Assembly (NCBI GenBank): GCA_902536305.1
Contig: CACAWX010000002.1
Coordinates: forward strand, 119,125-183,124
Length of the DNA: 64,000 nt
Direction: 5' to 3'
From: an uncultured Pelagibacteraceae bacterium
GTDB lineage: Bacteria; Pseudomonadota; Alphaproteobacteria; Pelagibacterales; Pelagibacteraceae
Below the pieces are notes generated by a model. That model was not told where the DNA came from. It saw nothing but the letters and a program-made list of their open reading frames with translations, and did not search any database. Position numbers and translations under genes: made by a program. Shown one piece after another: positions 16,955-25,985 of this stretch (the first letter of the stretch is position 1; each line of letters starts with the position of its first letter).

Positions 16955-17484
16955 AGAAATTTAAATTTTTTTTTAAATTCATCTAATGAAAGTAAATTTC
17001 TATCTTTTTTGGAAATTTTAATTTTTACTCTAGGCAATTTAATATTTAAAGTTGGATCGTTAAAATCAATCCCAAACTCAAATTTTGGATTATAATAATT
17101 ATCTAATTTATAATAAATTATATTTTCATTTTCATAACTGAAATATGCGTGAGCAAAACCTGCTGGTATATAAAGACCAAGAGCGTTATTTTTTGATAAT
17201 ATGATGCTAAAAACCTTTCCAAAAGTTTTAGATTTTCTTCTTAAGTCTATAACTAAATCAAGAATTTTACCTTTTACCACATTTACATACTTAGCTTGTT
17301 TATTTTTTTTTTGAAAATGGAATCCTCTAAAAACATTCTTTTTCGAAGTAGTACAATATTCAAAAATAAATTTTTCTTTTAAAATTTTATTATTAAAGGT
17401 CTCTCTTAAAATACCTCTACTATCTTTGTTATTCTTTTGTTTAATAATTAATAGATCTTTGAATTTAGTTTTTTTAATAATCAT
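16951..17484 (-). CDS. rfbC: dTDP-4-dehydrorhamnose 3,5-epimerase
   Basis: 177 residues, a normal RmlC cupin. The catalytic His lies in NVFRGFHFQK near residue 57, with KYVNVVKGKILDLVIDLR and the IPAGFAHAYFSYE Tyr/His region following. It epimerises C3 and C5 of dTDP-4-keto-6-deoxyglucose, the third step of dTDP-L-rhamnose synthesis. It abuts the reductase gene (1-nt overlap) in the rfbBADC operon. Confidence 0.9.
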   Translation of the reverse strand: MIIKKTKFKDLLIIKQKNNKDSRGILRETFNNKILKEKFIFEYCTTSKKNVFRGFHFQKKNKQAKYVNVVKGKILDLVIDLRRKSKTFGKVFSIILSKNNALGLYIPAGFAHAYFSYENENIIYYKLDNYYNPKFEFGIDFNDPTLNIKLPRVKIKISKKDRNLLSLDEFKKKFKFL

Positions 17485-18173
17485 TATTTAATAATACGTT
17501 TTAGTTTATTTAAATTCATATCAGTTCTTTTTGGAAATTCACCTTTTGAAAAAATCTTTTTTATTTTTTTATTACCTTTTTTCGCAAAATTATAAATTGT
17601 TTGACTTGGGCCACCCACATTTATAATTCCCTTTTTGTTAAGAACTTTTAAAATAATATGAGCTACATCTTCTTGGTAAATAAAGTTAGATTTCACATTT
17701 GCATATGCATTTTTATGAACAAATGGTTTTTCGGTCATACACAATCTAATAATTAAAGAGTTTTTATACATTTGTACTGCACATTCCCCACCAAGCTTTG
17801 ACCAAGCGTAATTATTCCAAGGTTTTACAGGATCCCCCTCATTATAATTACCTTTTTTTCCTGGATAAACATAACTAGTAGATAAATAAATAATTTTTAT
17901 TCCTTTCTTCGCTGCTTCTTTCACTAAATTACATGTTCCGATGATATTTAAATCTATACTCTTTTTTATATCTTGATCGTGAATTTTCATGGGTCTTGAT
18001 AATCCAGCTAAATGAAGTAAGTGGCTTGGTTTATATTTTTTTAGATTTTTTGAAATTGATTTTATAGACAAGATATTTAACTGTTTTTTACTTTTATATA
18101 TAAAGGTTTTATCTATTTTTTTAAGAATTTTTCCAAATCTTCCATCGGAACCTGTTACAATAACTTTATTCAT
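17484..18173 (-). CDS. rfbD: NAD(P)-dependent sugar reductase, probable dTDP-4-dehydrorhamnose reductase
   Basis: 229 residues, shorter than the usual 280-300 of RmlD. It retains the Rossmann start KVIVTGSDGRFG, HLLHLAGLSRP, the STSYVYPGKKGNY segment and the YAWSKLGGE catalytic Tyr-x3-Lys. Position between rfbA and rfbC and the absence of another reductase suggest it performs the last reduction giving dTDP-L-rhamnose. The loss of C-terminal sequence and limited RmlD-specific motifs mean it could instead make a different 6-deoxyhexose. Confidence 0.7.
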   Translation of the reverse strand: MNKVIVTGSDGRFGKILKKIDKTFIYKSKKQLNILSIKSISKNLKKYKPSHLLHLAGLSRPMKIHDQDIKKSIDLNIIGTCNLVKEAAKKGIKIIYLSTSYVYPGKKGNYNEGDPVKPWNNYAWSKLGGECAVQMYKNSLIIRLCMTEKPFVHKNAYANVKSNFIYQEDVAHIILKVLNKKGIINVGGPSQTIYNFAKKGNKKIKKIFSKGEFPKRTDMNLNKLKRIIK

Positions 18174-19038
18174 TTATTAGTGAATATAAATATTTTGAAT
18201 AATCGCACTTTCCATAAAAATCAGCAGCAATTTTAATTTGTTTTTTATCTATCCAATTGTTGTTCAGAGCTATCTCCTCCAAGCATGCGATTTTCAGACC
18301 TTGTCTTTTTTCAATAGTAGAAATAAAATTTGAAGCATCATAAAAATCATTTATATTTCCCGTATCCAACCAAGACCCCCCTCTACCAATAAATTCAGCC
18401 TTTAATCTTTTTTTTCTTTTATAAAAATTAAGTAAATCTATAATCTCTAATTCACCTCGTTTTGAAGGCTTTAACTTTTTTGTTAATTCAACAACTTTGT
18501 TATCAAAAAAATAAAGACCTGTAACAGCATAATTAGATTTGGTTTTTTTAGGTTTTTCTTCGAGTTTAATTATTTTTCTGTTTTTATCTAAGGTAGCTAC
18601 TCCATATAAATGTGGACTCTTTACTGGATGAACGAAAATTTTAGCCCCAGTATTTAAATTCATATTCTTTCTTAATATTTTAGTAAGACTTTGGCCATAA
18701 AAGAAATTATCCCCTAGAATTAAAGATACACTATCTTTATTTATAAACTTTTCTCCAATAGTGAAAGCCTCTGGTAAACCGCCAGGCTGTATTTGTTCTT
18801 TGTATTCTAAAGAAATCCCTAAATTATTTTTTTCTGGTAATATCTTCTTAAATTGACTTAGTTGACCTTTATTAACAATGATAAGAATTTTTTTAATTCC
18901 TGCTAACATTAATACTGATAAAGGATAATATATTAATGGCTTATCGTATAATGGTAGAAGTTGTTTATTGACTGCTTTTGTAAGGGGACTCATTCTCGTA
19001 CCCATACCACCAGCAAGTACAATTCCTTTTTTTATCAT
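18166..19038 (-). CDS. rfbA: Glucose-1-phosphate thymidylyltransferase
   Basis: 290 residues, the family norm. GIVLAGGMGTRMSPLTKAVNKQ is the nucleotide-binding loop, with YYPLSVLMLAGIKKIL, QPGGLPEAF, LILGDNFFYG and EEKPKKTKSNYAVTGLYFFD further on. It forms dTDP-glucose from dTTP and glucose 1-phosphate. It overlaps rfbB by 4 nt and rfbD by 8 nt. Confidence 0.95.
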   Translation of the reverse strand: MIKKGIVLAGGMGTRMSPLTKAVNKQLLPLYDKPLIYYPLSVLMLAGIKKILIIVNKGQLSQFKKILPEKNNLGISLEYKEQIQPGGLPEAFTIGEKFINKDSVSLILGDNFFYGQSLTKILRKNMNLNTGAKIFVHPVKSPHLYGVATLDKNRKIIKLEEKPKKTKSNYAVTGLYFFDNKVVELTKKLKPSKRGELEIIDLLNFYKRKKRLKAEFIGRGGSWLDTGNINDFYDASNFISTIEKRQGLKIACLEEIALNNNWIDKKQIKIAADFYGKCDYSKYLYSLINE

Positions 19039-20060
19039 ATTTTTAGACCTAATCTTTTTTCATAATTTTTTTTTGAAATATTTTTTAAAAACTTAAAGTT
19101 TTTTAAATACCAAACTATCGTATCTTTAAGACCGTTATCAAAACTTATTTTAGGTTTCCATTTAAGTTTGTTTAAAATTTTTTTATTATTCAATGCATAT
19201 CTTAAATCGTGACCCGGTCTATCTTTAACAAATCTAATTTTAGTTTTTTTCCCTATTTTAATATTCATATTTTTACAAATTTTTAATATTTTTTTGACTA
19301 ATTCTATATTTCTAACATTTGTTCCAGTTCCAACGTTATAACATTCACCATTTTTACCTTTTAAATATAGCTTGAATAAGGCTTCGCAGTGATCATTTAC
19401 ATGTATCCATTCTCTTGAATTTTTACCTTTAGCATAAATTGGTAATTCTTTATTACTAAAAATATTAGATATCATTTTTGGAATTAATTTTTCTGGAAAC
19501 TGATAGGGACCATAATTGTTACAACAATTTGAAATTACCGCTTTTAATTTATAAGTTCTAATGTATGACTTTACTAAATGATCAGCACTTGCTTTAGAAG
19601 CTGAGTATGGTGAGCTTGGATCATATTTAAAATTCTCATCTGATCTTTTGCCTTTTTTAATATCTCCATAAACTTCATCCGTTGATATATGTACGAGTTT
19701 AGGATTAATCTTTTTTTTTTTTAAAAATCTTAATGATTCAAGAAGACTAAAAGTTCCATTAATATTTGTTTGAATAAAATTATATGGGCCATCAATAGAT
19801 CTATCGACGTGAGTTTCTGCTGCTAAATTAAATATTACTTTTGGTTTATATTTTCTAATAATTTTTGTAATTTTCTCTTTATTAACTATGTCTACTTTTA
19901 TAAATTTATAATTTTGGCTATTCCTCTTTTCATTATAATATTTATTGGATGAATAAGTTAATTTATCAATATTTATTATAAAAAATTTTTTTCTAATTAA
20001 AAAATTTACTAAATTACTTCCTATAAAGCCCGATCCACCTGTTACTATGATTTTTTTCAT
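19035..20060 (-). CDS. rfbB: dTDP-glucose 4,6-dehydratase
   Basis: 341 residues. The NAD-binding start KKIIVTGGSGFIGSNLVN, HVDRSIDGP, STDEVYGDIKKG with the catalytic Thr-Asp-Glu, and the YSASKASADHLV Tyr-x3-Lys are all present. It converts dTDP-glucose to dTDP-4-keto-6-deoxyglucose. It is the first gene of the minus-strand rhamnose operon, with a 78-nt gap to the divergent glycosyltransferase that should hold both promoters. Confidence 0.95.
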   Translation of the reverse strand: MKKIIVTGGSGFIGSNLVNFLIRKKFFIINIDKLTYSSNKYYNEKRNSQNYKFIKVDIVNKEKITKIIRKYKPKVIFNLAAETHVDRSIDGPYNFIQTNINGTFSLLESLRFLKKKKINPKLVHISTDEVYGDIKKGKRSDENFKYDPSSPYSASKASADHLVKSYIRTYKLKAVISNCCNNYGPYQFPEKLIPKMISNIFSNKELPIYAKGKNSREWIHVNDHCEALFKLYLKGKNGECYNVGTGTNVRNIELVKKILKICKNMNIKIGKKTKIRFVKDRPGHDLRYALNNKKILNKLKWKPKISFDNGLKDTIVWYLKNFKFLKNISKKNYEKRLGLKI

Positions 20061-20138
20061 TTATATTTAGATTTATAAGCTTAAAGTGTTAAATTATTAA
20101 AAGAATTATCATTTAAAATCAAATATTATTATAAATTA

Positions 20139-20972
20139 ATGGAATCAAAAGAACTTACTATTGTCATTGTTACATTCAAGAGTGATGAAAAAATAATAAA
20201 TTGCTTAAAATCAATTTCTAAGAACACACCAGTGATTGTGGTGGAAAATTCGGATAATAAAGATTTTAAAATAAAAGTTGAAAATATTTTTACTAACGTT
20301 AACTGCATTCTAGTTGGAGAAAACAAGGGTTACGCAATAGCAAATAATATTGGTCTAAAATCTGTTAAGACAAAATATGCACTTGTTTTGAATCCTGATA
20401 CAATTTTAGACAAAGATGCAATAGAAAATTTTTTTACCACTAAAGAACAAGTCAAGGATTTTTGGTTAATTGGTCCAGCAAATAATCAAATTGTACATTT
20501 TAATGAGAACGATAGTAATTTAAAAGAAGTAAATAATTTAAAAGGATTTGCAATATTTTTAAATTTATCAAAGTTTAATAGAGACTATTTTGATGAAAAT
20601 TTTTTTCTTTTTTTTGAGGAAATTGATCTTTGTAGAAGAGTGAAAAAAAATAAGGGAAAAATTTATTTAGATAAACAAATATTTATAAAACATGATGGAG
20701 CAAGTTCAGTAAATAAAATAAATAAATTAGACTTAGAAAAAACTAGAAATTGGCATTGGATGTGGTCAACTTTTTATTATCAAAAAAAGTATAAGGGTTT
20801 TTTATTAGCTTTTATTATAATATTTCCTAAATTATTTTCAGCTATTTTTAAAACACTTTTCTATTTTATAATTATAAATAATAAAAAAAGAGAAATTTAT
20901 TTTTGTAGATTGAGCGGTCTTTTAAATTCTATTATCGGAAAAAAAGCTTGGTATAGGCCATCAATAGATTGA
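20139..20972 (+). CDS. Family 2 glycosyltransferase (rhamnosyltransferase-like)
   Basis: 277 residues. The GT-A start LTIVIVTFKSDEKIINCL, ENKGYAIANNIG near residue 68 and ALVLNPDTILDKDAI near 88 (a DxD-like NPDT) define a GT2 enzyme of the WbbL-like group; FFLFFEEIDLCRRVKKNKG is the acceptor-side motif of that group. Hydrophobic helices near 215-240 may anchor it to the inner membrane. Its position next to the rhamnose operon suggests a rhamnosyl donor, inferred. Confidence 0.83.
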   Translation: MESKELTIVIVTFKSDEKIINCLKSISKNTPVIVVENSDNKDFKIKVENIFTNVNCILVGENKGYAIANNIGLKSVKTKYALVLNPDTILDKDAIENFFTTKEQVKDFWLIGPANNQIVHFNENDSNLKEVNNLKGFAIFLNLSKFNRDYFDENFFLFFEEIDLCRRVKKNKGKIYLDKQIFIKHDGASSVNKINKLDLEKTRNWHWMWSTFYYQKKYKGFLLAFIIIFPKLFSAIFKTLFYFIIINNKKREIYFCRLSGLLNSIIGKKAWYRPSID

Positions 20973-21003
20973 TTTATTTAATTTTAAAATATAAACAAAA
21001 CTG

Positions 21004-21891
21004 ATGCCAAAAAAAAATAAAATAGTTGTTACTGGTGGCGCTGGATTTGTAGGTACAAATTTAATTAAAATATTATTAAAAAAAACTAAGTATAAGATTA
21101 TAAGTATTGACAATTATTCTTCAGGGAAAAAATCTAATCATATTAAACATACTAGAGTAAAATATTTAAAAGGTAAGACAGTTGATATTGCTAAATTTAT
21201 TAAAAATCCAAAAGAAATAAAAACAGTTTTTCATTTTGGTGAGTTTGCAAGAATTTACCAGAGTTTCTTAAAAATGAATGAATGTATAGATTCTAATTCT
21301 GTTGGATCAAATGCTGTTTTTAACTTTTGTTTAAAAGGTAAGATAAAACTAATTTATTCTGCAACTTCAGCTTCACTAGGTAATCATGGAAATGATAGAA
21401 ATTTATCACCTTACGCTTTTTCAAAGTCTAAAAATTTAGAAATACTAGAAAATTTGAAAAAATGGTTTAATTTTAAATATGAAGTAATTTATTTTTATAA
21501 TGTTTACGGTCCTTATCAAATATGTGAAGGTCAAATGTCTACCCTGATAGGTATATTTGAGGATCATTACAAGAAAGGAAAACCATTACCAGTAGTAAGA
21601 CCTGGCACACAAACTCGAAGATTTACTCATATAGATGATACTATTAATATTTGTTATTTAGCTTGGAAGAAAAATCTTTGCAGACATTACAGCATAGCTA
21701 ATAAAAAAACTTTTTCAATTCTTGAAGTTGCAAAAATGTTTAAATCTAGAATTAAATTATTGCCAAAAAGACCTGGAGAAAGATATGCCTCTGCACTTAT
21801 TAATCAGAATTTATCTAACAAAATATATAAGTATTTCGGTAAAATAAATTTAAAAAGTTACATTGAAAAATTTATTAAAGAAAATAATTAG
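21004..21891 (+). CDS. NAD-dependent epimerase/dehydratase (UDP-glucose 4-epimerase-like)
   Basis: 295 residues, an extended short-chain dehydrogenase. KIVVTGGAGFVGTNLIK binds NAD; IYSATSASLG and SPYAFSKSKN hold the catalytic Ser and Tyr-x3-Lys; RRFTHIDDTINICYLAWK matches the late RDFxHVxD motif. It acts on a nucleotide sugar for surface glycan synthesis; the exact isomer is unknown. Its stop overlaps the convergent apt gene by 4 nt. Confidence 0.8.
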   Translation: MPKKNKIVVTGGAGFVGTNLIKILLKKTKYKIISIDNYSSGKKSNHIKHTRVKYLKGKTVDIAKFIKNPKEIKTVFHFGEFARIYQSFLKMNECIDSNSVGSNAVFNFCLKGKIKLIYSATSASLGNHGNDRNLSPYAFSKSKNLEILENLKKWFNFKYEVIYFYNVYGPYQICEGQMSTLIGIFEDHYKKGKPLPVVRPGTQTRRFTHIDDTINICYLAWKKNLCRHYSIANKKTFSILEVAKMFKSRIKLLPKRPGERYASALINQNLSNKIYKYFGKINLKSYIEKFIKENN

Positions 21892-22427
21892 TGTCCGGGG
21901 AATTCTATTAAACTTTCAGTTTTATATCCTTTTTTTTTTAACAAATTATTTCCGGGTAAATCAAAAAGATTAATTACAAAAATAAAGCCAGCTACTTTTC
22001 CATCTGATATCTCAATTAGTTTAGCTGCTGCCTCAGCTGTTCCACCCGTAGCAATTAGATCATCAATTACAAGAATTTTTTCATTTTTTTGAATCGAGTC
22101 TTTATGTACTTCAATTGTTGCTTTTCCATATTCAAGTTCAAAATCAACTGAGTGAACATCTGCTGGTAATTTATTCTTTTTTCTTAGAAGAATAAAAGGT
22201 TTATTCAGAAGATATGAAATAGTTGAAGCAAAGACAAACCCCCTAGACTCTATTGCTGCTATTTTATCAAATTCAATTTTTTTTGCTATTTCTACTATTT
22301 TATCGTTTGTATATTTGAAAGCTTCAGAGTTTTTTATCAAAGTCGTTATATCTCTAAATAATATTCCCTTTTTTGGATAATTAGGAATTGAACGTATATG
22401 TTTTTTGAGGTCCATAATTAACTTCAA
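21888..22427 (-). CDS. apt: Adenine phosphoribosyltransferase
   Basis: 179 residues. IRSIPNYPKKGILFRDIT near the start, AAIESRGFVFASTISY, the RKKNKLPADVHSVDFELEYG loop and the PRPP-binding LVIDDLIATGGTAEAA identify APRT. It converts adenine and PRPP to AMP. A second ATG four codons in (22415) is an alternative start. It is divergent from mtnP with a 31-nt gap, which fits: MtnP releases the adenine that Apt salvages. Confidence 0.95.
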   Translation of the reverse strand: MKLIMDLKKHIRSIPNYPKKGILFRDITTLIKNSEAFKYTNDKIVEIAKKIEFDKIAAIESRGFVFASTISYLLNKPFILLRKKNKLPADVHSVDFELEYGKATIEVHKDSIQKNEKILVIDDLIATGGTAEAAAKLIEISDGKVAGFIFVINLFDLPGNNLLKKKGYKTESLIEFPGH

Positions 22428-22458
22428 GTTTTAACAAAAAAGGATTAATAATTAAACG

Positions 22459-23334
22459 ATGAAAAAAAGAAAGCTCGGGATAATTGGTGGCAGTGGTCTC
22501 TATAAAATGGAGGGTTTTGAAAAAACAAAATGGAAAAAAATCAGAACTGCATGGGGCAAACCCTCTGATGAAATTTTAAACGCTAAACTAGGCAAAGAGG
22601 AAATTTGTTTTATTCCGAGGCACTCAAGAGGACATACAATTAATCCTACCAATATAAATTTTAGAGCAAATATTGATGCATTGAAGCAATTAGGTGTCAC
22701 AGATATCATTTCTGTCTCTGCTGTTGGCTCCTTAAAAGAAAATTTAGAGCCCGGAAAATTTGTTATTATAGACCAATTTATAGATAGAACTTTTTCGAGA
22801 ATTAAAACTTTTTTTGATGAAGAGATTGTTGCTCATGTATCAATGGCAAAGCCTACAAGCTCTGGATTGTCAGATTGTTGTGAATTTGCTTTAAATAGAT
22901 TGAATATTAAAAATCAAAGGGGTGGAACTTACGTTGTAATGGAAGGTCCTCAATTTTCTACTTTAGCCGAGTCCAATTTGTACAGATCTTGGGGAGCAGA
23001 TGTAATTGGTATGACTAATATGCCAGAGGCTAAATTAGCTAGAGAGGCAGAAATGAGATACTGCACTGTTGCAATGGTAACAGATTATGATTGTTGGCAC
23101 CCAGATCACGAAGAGGTAGATGTAAGTATGGTCATACAAACATTGATGAAAAATGCAGCTAATGCTCAAAATATGATTAAAGAAGTTATTAAAACATTTA
23201 AAAATTTTTCTGTAGATAAGGACCCAGCAAATAATTGCTTAGATGTTGCAATCATTACTGATCCTAAATTAAGGTCTAAAAAAACAAAAAAAAAATTATC
23301 ACATATTGCTGGGAGAATTCTTAAAAATAATTAA
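22459..23334 (+). CDS. mtnP: S-methyl-5'-thioadenosine phosphorylase
   Basis: 291 residues. LGIIGGSGLYKMEGF, the phosphate-binding IPRHSRGHTINPTNINFRAN, YVVMEGPQFSTLAESN and IGMTNMPEAKLAREAEM are hallmark MTAP motifs. It cleaves methylthioadenosine with phosphate to adenine and 5-methylthioribose 1-phosphate. It is the first gene of a tight cluster with mtnA, a class II aldolase and a SpeD-SpeE fusion, so its MTA probably comes from spermidine synthesis encoded four genes away. Confidence 0.95.
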   Translation: MKKRKLGIIGGSGLYKMEGFEKTKWKKIRTAWGKPSDEILNAKLGKEEICFIPRHSRGHTINPTNINFRANIDALKQLGVTDIISVSAVGSLKENLEPGKFVIIDQFIDRTFSRIKTFFDEEIVAHVSMAKPTSSGLSDCCEFALNRLNIKNQRGGTYVVMEGPQFSTLAESNLYRSWGADVIGMTNMPEAKLAREAEMRYCTVAMVTDYDCWHPDHEEVDVSMVIQTLMKNAANAQNMIKEVIKTFKNFSVDKDPANNCLDVAIITDPKLRSKKTKKKLSHIAGRILKNN

Positions 23335-23344
23335 TACTTAAATA

Positions 23345-23785
23345 ATGCCAACTTACACAGTAAAATATTCTAATTTTAAATTATCACGAAAACAAAAAAA
23401 ATTTATAGCTGATGGAATAACAAAAACTCATAGTAAATTTACAGGCGCAAACACCTTTTTTGCTCAGGTAATCTTTCAGAAAAATGAAAAAAATTCACAT
23501 TTCATGGGTGGAAAATTAGTAAAAAATAAAGAGATTTTTCTTAATGGACAAATTAGAGCCGGCAGAACTCCAGCAATTAAAAAGAAATTAATTTTAGGAC
23601 TTAAAGAAGTTTTAACTAAAAATACAAAATTAAAAAAAGATTTCGTTTGGGTTTATTTAGAAGATTTACTTCCACAACAAATGATTGAATATGGAGAAAT
23701 TTTACCTAAATCTGGAGGAGAAAAAAAATGGTTTAAGTCCTTATCTATAAGTTTGAAAAAAAGACTAGAAAGGTTAGGGAAATAA
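23345..23785 (+). CDS. Tautomerase-superfamily protein (cis-CaaD/MSAD-like)
   Basis: 146 residues. Pro2 would be exposed by Met removal (MPTYTVKYS), the hallmark catalytic base of the superfamily, and the length of about 145 matches the fused-subunit Tautomerase_3 type rather than 62-residue 4-OT. NGQIRAGRTPAIKKKLILGL is the mid-protein helix region with a likely catalytic Arg. It lies 10 nt after mtnP and its stop overlaps the mtnA start. A step on a methylthio-keto intermediate is conceivable but unproven. Confidence 0.7.
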   Translation: MPTYTVKYSNFKLSRKQKKFIADGITKTHSKFTGANTFFAQVIFQKNEKNSHFMGGKLVKNKEIFLNGQIRAGRTPAIKKKLILGLKEVLTKNTKLKKDFVWVYLEDLLPQQMIEYGEILPKSGGEKKWFKSLSISLKKRLERLGK

Positions 23786-24855
23786 TGAAGATTAATGGAA
23801 AATCTTACAAAACTATTTGGTATGAAAATAATTTAGTAAAGATAATTGATCAAACTAAACTTCCACATCAATTTTTAATAAAAGAATTAAAGACAGTAAA
23901 AGACTCAATCAATGCTATCAAACATATGGAAGTTAGGGGAGCACCTCTAATAGGAGCAACTGCAGCTTATGGATTGGTTTTATCTATCATTGAAAATAAT
24001 GATCTTACATACTTAAAAAAATCTAGTGAAGAATTAGTTAATTCAAGGCCGACTGCAATCAATCTTAAATGGGCAGTCGACCGAATGATGAAAAAACTAC
24101 TAGGAGCAAATAATAGTGATCTTTTAAAAATAGCATTAGATGAAGCAAAAGCGATTACAATTGAAGATGAAAATTTTTGTAAGAATATTGGACTTAAGGG
24201 TCTTAAAATTATCGAAGATATAGCAAATAAAAAAAAAGACACAGTAAATATTCTTACCCATTGTAACGCAGGATGGTTAGCAACAATAGATTGGGGCACA
24301 GCAACATCACCGATATATCATGCTCACCAAAAAGGAATTAAAGTTCATGTTTGGGTAGATGAAACAAGACCTAGAAATCAGGGAGCTAATTTAACTTCTT
24401 ATGAATTAAATGAAGAAGGAATTCCAAATACAGTTATTACGGACAATGCTGGTGGAATTTTAATGCAAAGAGGACAAGTTGATATGTGTATTGTGGGTAC
24501 GGATAGAACTTTATCTAATGGAGATGTATGCAACAAGATAGGAACTTATCTTAAGGCTCTTGCTGCAAAAGATAATGATATTCCTTTTTATGTGGCTCTT
24601 CCAAGTTCAACAATAGATTGGGATATTAAAGACCATAAAGAAATACCAATTGAAGAGAGAAATTCTGAAGAACTCTCCTACGTGGAAGGGATAGATGAAG
24701 AAAATAAATTGAAAAAAATAAGAATTTACCCACAAAAAAGTAAATCTTTAAACTTAGCATTTGATGTAACTCCTGCTAAATATGTAACAGGATTAATTAC
24801 AGAAAAAGGAGTTTGCAAAGCTTCAGAAAAAGGTTTGAAAGGATTATTTAAATGA
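23785..24855 (+). CDS. mtnA: S-methyl-5-thioribose-1-phosphate isomerase
   Basis: 356 residues. EVRGAPLIGATAAYG near residue 52, LTHCNAGWLATIDWGTATSP near 158, DETRPRNQGANLTSYEL, ITDNAGGILM and TDRTLSNGDVCNKIGTY near 240 are conserved MtnA motifs, distinguishing it from eIF2B subunits. It isomerises methylthioribose 1-phosphate to methylthioribulose 1-phosphate. No mtnB, mtnC or mtnD is nearby; a FucA-like aldolase is, pointing to an aldol-cleavage branch. Confidence 0.94.
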   Translation: MKINGKSYKTIWYENNLVKIIDQTKLPHQFLIKELKTVKDSINAIKHMEVRGAPLIGATAAYGLVLSIIENNDLTYLKKSSEELVNSRPTAINLKWAVDRMMKKLLGANNSDLLKIALDEAKAITIEDENFCKNIGLKGLKIIEDIANKKKDTVNILTHCNAGWLATIDWGTATSPIYHAHQKGIKVHVWVDETRPRNQGANLTSYELNEEGIPNTVITDNAGGILMQRGQVDMCIVGTDRTLSNGDVCNKIGTYLKALAAKDNDIPFYVALPSSTIDWDIKDHKEIPIEERNSEELSYVEGIDEENKLKKIRIYPQKSKSLNLAFDVTPAKYVTGLITEKGVCKASEKGLKGLFK

Positions 24856-25985
24856 AAAAAATAATATTAATTTTGTTTGCAGTTTTATTTTCATCTAGTC
24901 TATTAGCTCATTCACCTCCACAATTTAACTCTAAAGAAAATTGTAGGAAAAAACTATCAATGCTTAAGGCCATTTCTAAATTGAAAGGATATGGTGGGGG
25001 AGAAATAATAAAATTTAATTCATACACTGGATTTGATCAAAGAACAGTTTTGATAGATGGTCATAAGAATAATCCTATTGAAATTACAGGATATCTTCGA
25101 TTGCCAGAAGGAACAGGTAAAGTTCCCATAGTAATTTATACTCATAGTAGTGGGGGGCCAGGAGATTATGTCTGGGATGATTTTGTATATCATGCTTCAC
25201 TAAATCTTCTAAAAGAGGGCATAGGGGTTATGTATATTGATAATTTTTGTTCAAGAGGTGCTAGAGAAACTTGGAGAGATCAATCAAGAGTTCCTCTTAT
25301 AAATGGTGCAATAGATGCACTTATGGCTCTAAAACTTTTACAATCTCATCCAAGATCTAATGGAAAATTTGGAACAACTGGTCATTCAAGAGGCGGAACT
25401 AATTCTTTTTTCCTAGCAGATGTAAAACTAACTTCTAAGTTCCTTGGAGGTAAAAAAGGTTTTGATGCAATTCTCCCAGAAGCAGCAGAATGTAGGATGG
25501 CGGGGTTTTTTGCAGAACCAGAATTAACTTCTAATTCAACAATGCTTGTAGTGCATGGCGGCGCAGATGATTACACTTTAGCAAAGTTTTGCAAGGAGCA
25601 TGCAGAGAGAATTAAAGCTCCACCAGGAAAAGTAAAAATTGATATTAAAGAGGGCTGGTACCATGCATGGCATGCAGGCAAAAAACCATGGAGAGAAAAA
25701 ATGGCAATGACTGTTCATAAGTGTCCTGATTTTTACGTTGATAACGAAGGTCGATTTACTAATCCTACATGGGTAGAGTGGATGGTAAATAAACATAAAG
25801 TTTACCCTTCAGTAGAGGCGTTCTACGAAATGGCTCAAAAGAATCCAAGAAAAGCATGGAAATCTGGTTTTAAAATTATGAAAAAAGAAAAATGTATTTC
25901 TAAAGGAGTTACAATAGGCGGAGATAACGCAGAGGTTTACATGCCACAATTCATTAATTTTTTTAAAGATACTTTATTAAAGTGA
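24852..25985 (+). CDS. Secreted alpha/beta hydrolase (dienelactone hydrolase-like)
   Basis: 377 residues with a signal peptide (MKKIILILFAVLFSSSLLAHS). The nucleophile elbow is GTTGHSRGGTNSFF near residue 180; an Asp in VVHGGADDYTLAKF and a His in GWYHAWHAGKKP complete a plausible triad. LPEGTGKVPIVIYTHSSGGPGDY is the oxyanion region typical of the dienelactone hydrolase group. It overlaps mtnA by 4 nt and the aldolase by 4 nt. Being exported, it is an odd member of a cytoplasmic salvage cluster; substrate unknown. Confidence 0.75.
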   Translation: MKKIILILFAVLFSSSLLAHSPPQFNSKENCRKKLSMLKAISKLKGYGGGEIIKFNSYTGFDQRTVLIDGHKNNPIEITGYLRLPEGTGKVPIVIYTHSSGGPGDYVWDDFVYHASLNLLKEGIGVMYIDNFCSRGARETWRDQSRVPLINGAIDALMALKLLQSHPRSNGKFGTTGHSRGGTNSFFLADVKLTSKFLGGKKGFDAILPEAAECRMAGFFAEPELTSNSTMLVVHGGADDYTLAKFCKEHAERIKAPPGKVKIDIKEGWYHAWHAGKKPWREKMAMTVHKCPDFYVDNEGRFTNPTWVEWMVNKHKVYPSVEAFYEMAQKNPRKAWKSGFKIMKKEKCISKGVTIGGDNAEVYMPQFINFFKDTLLK

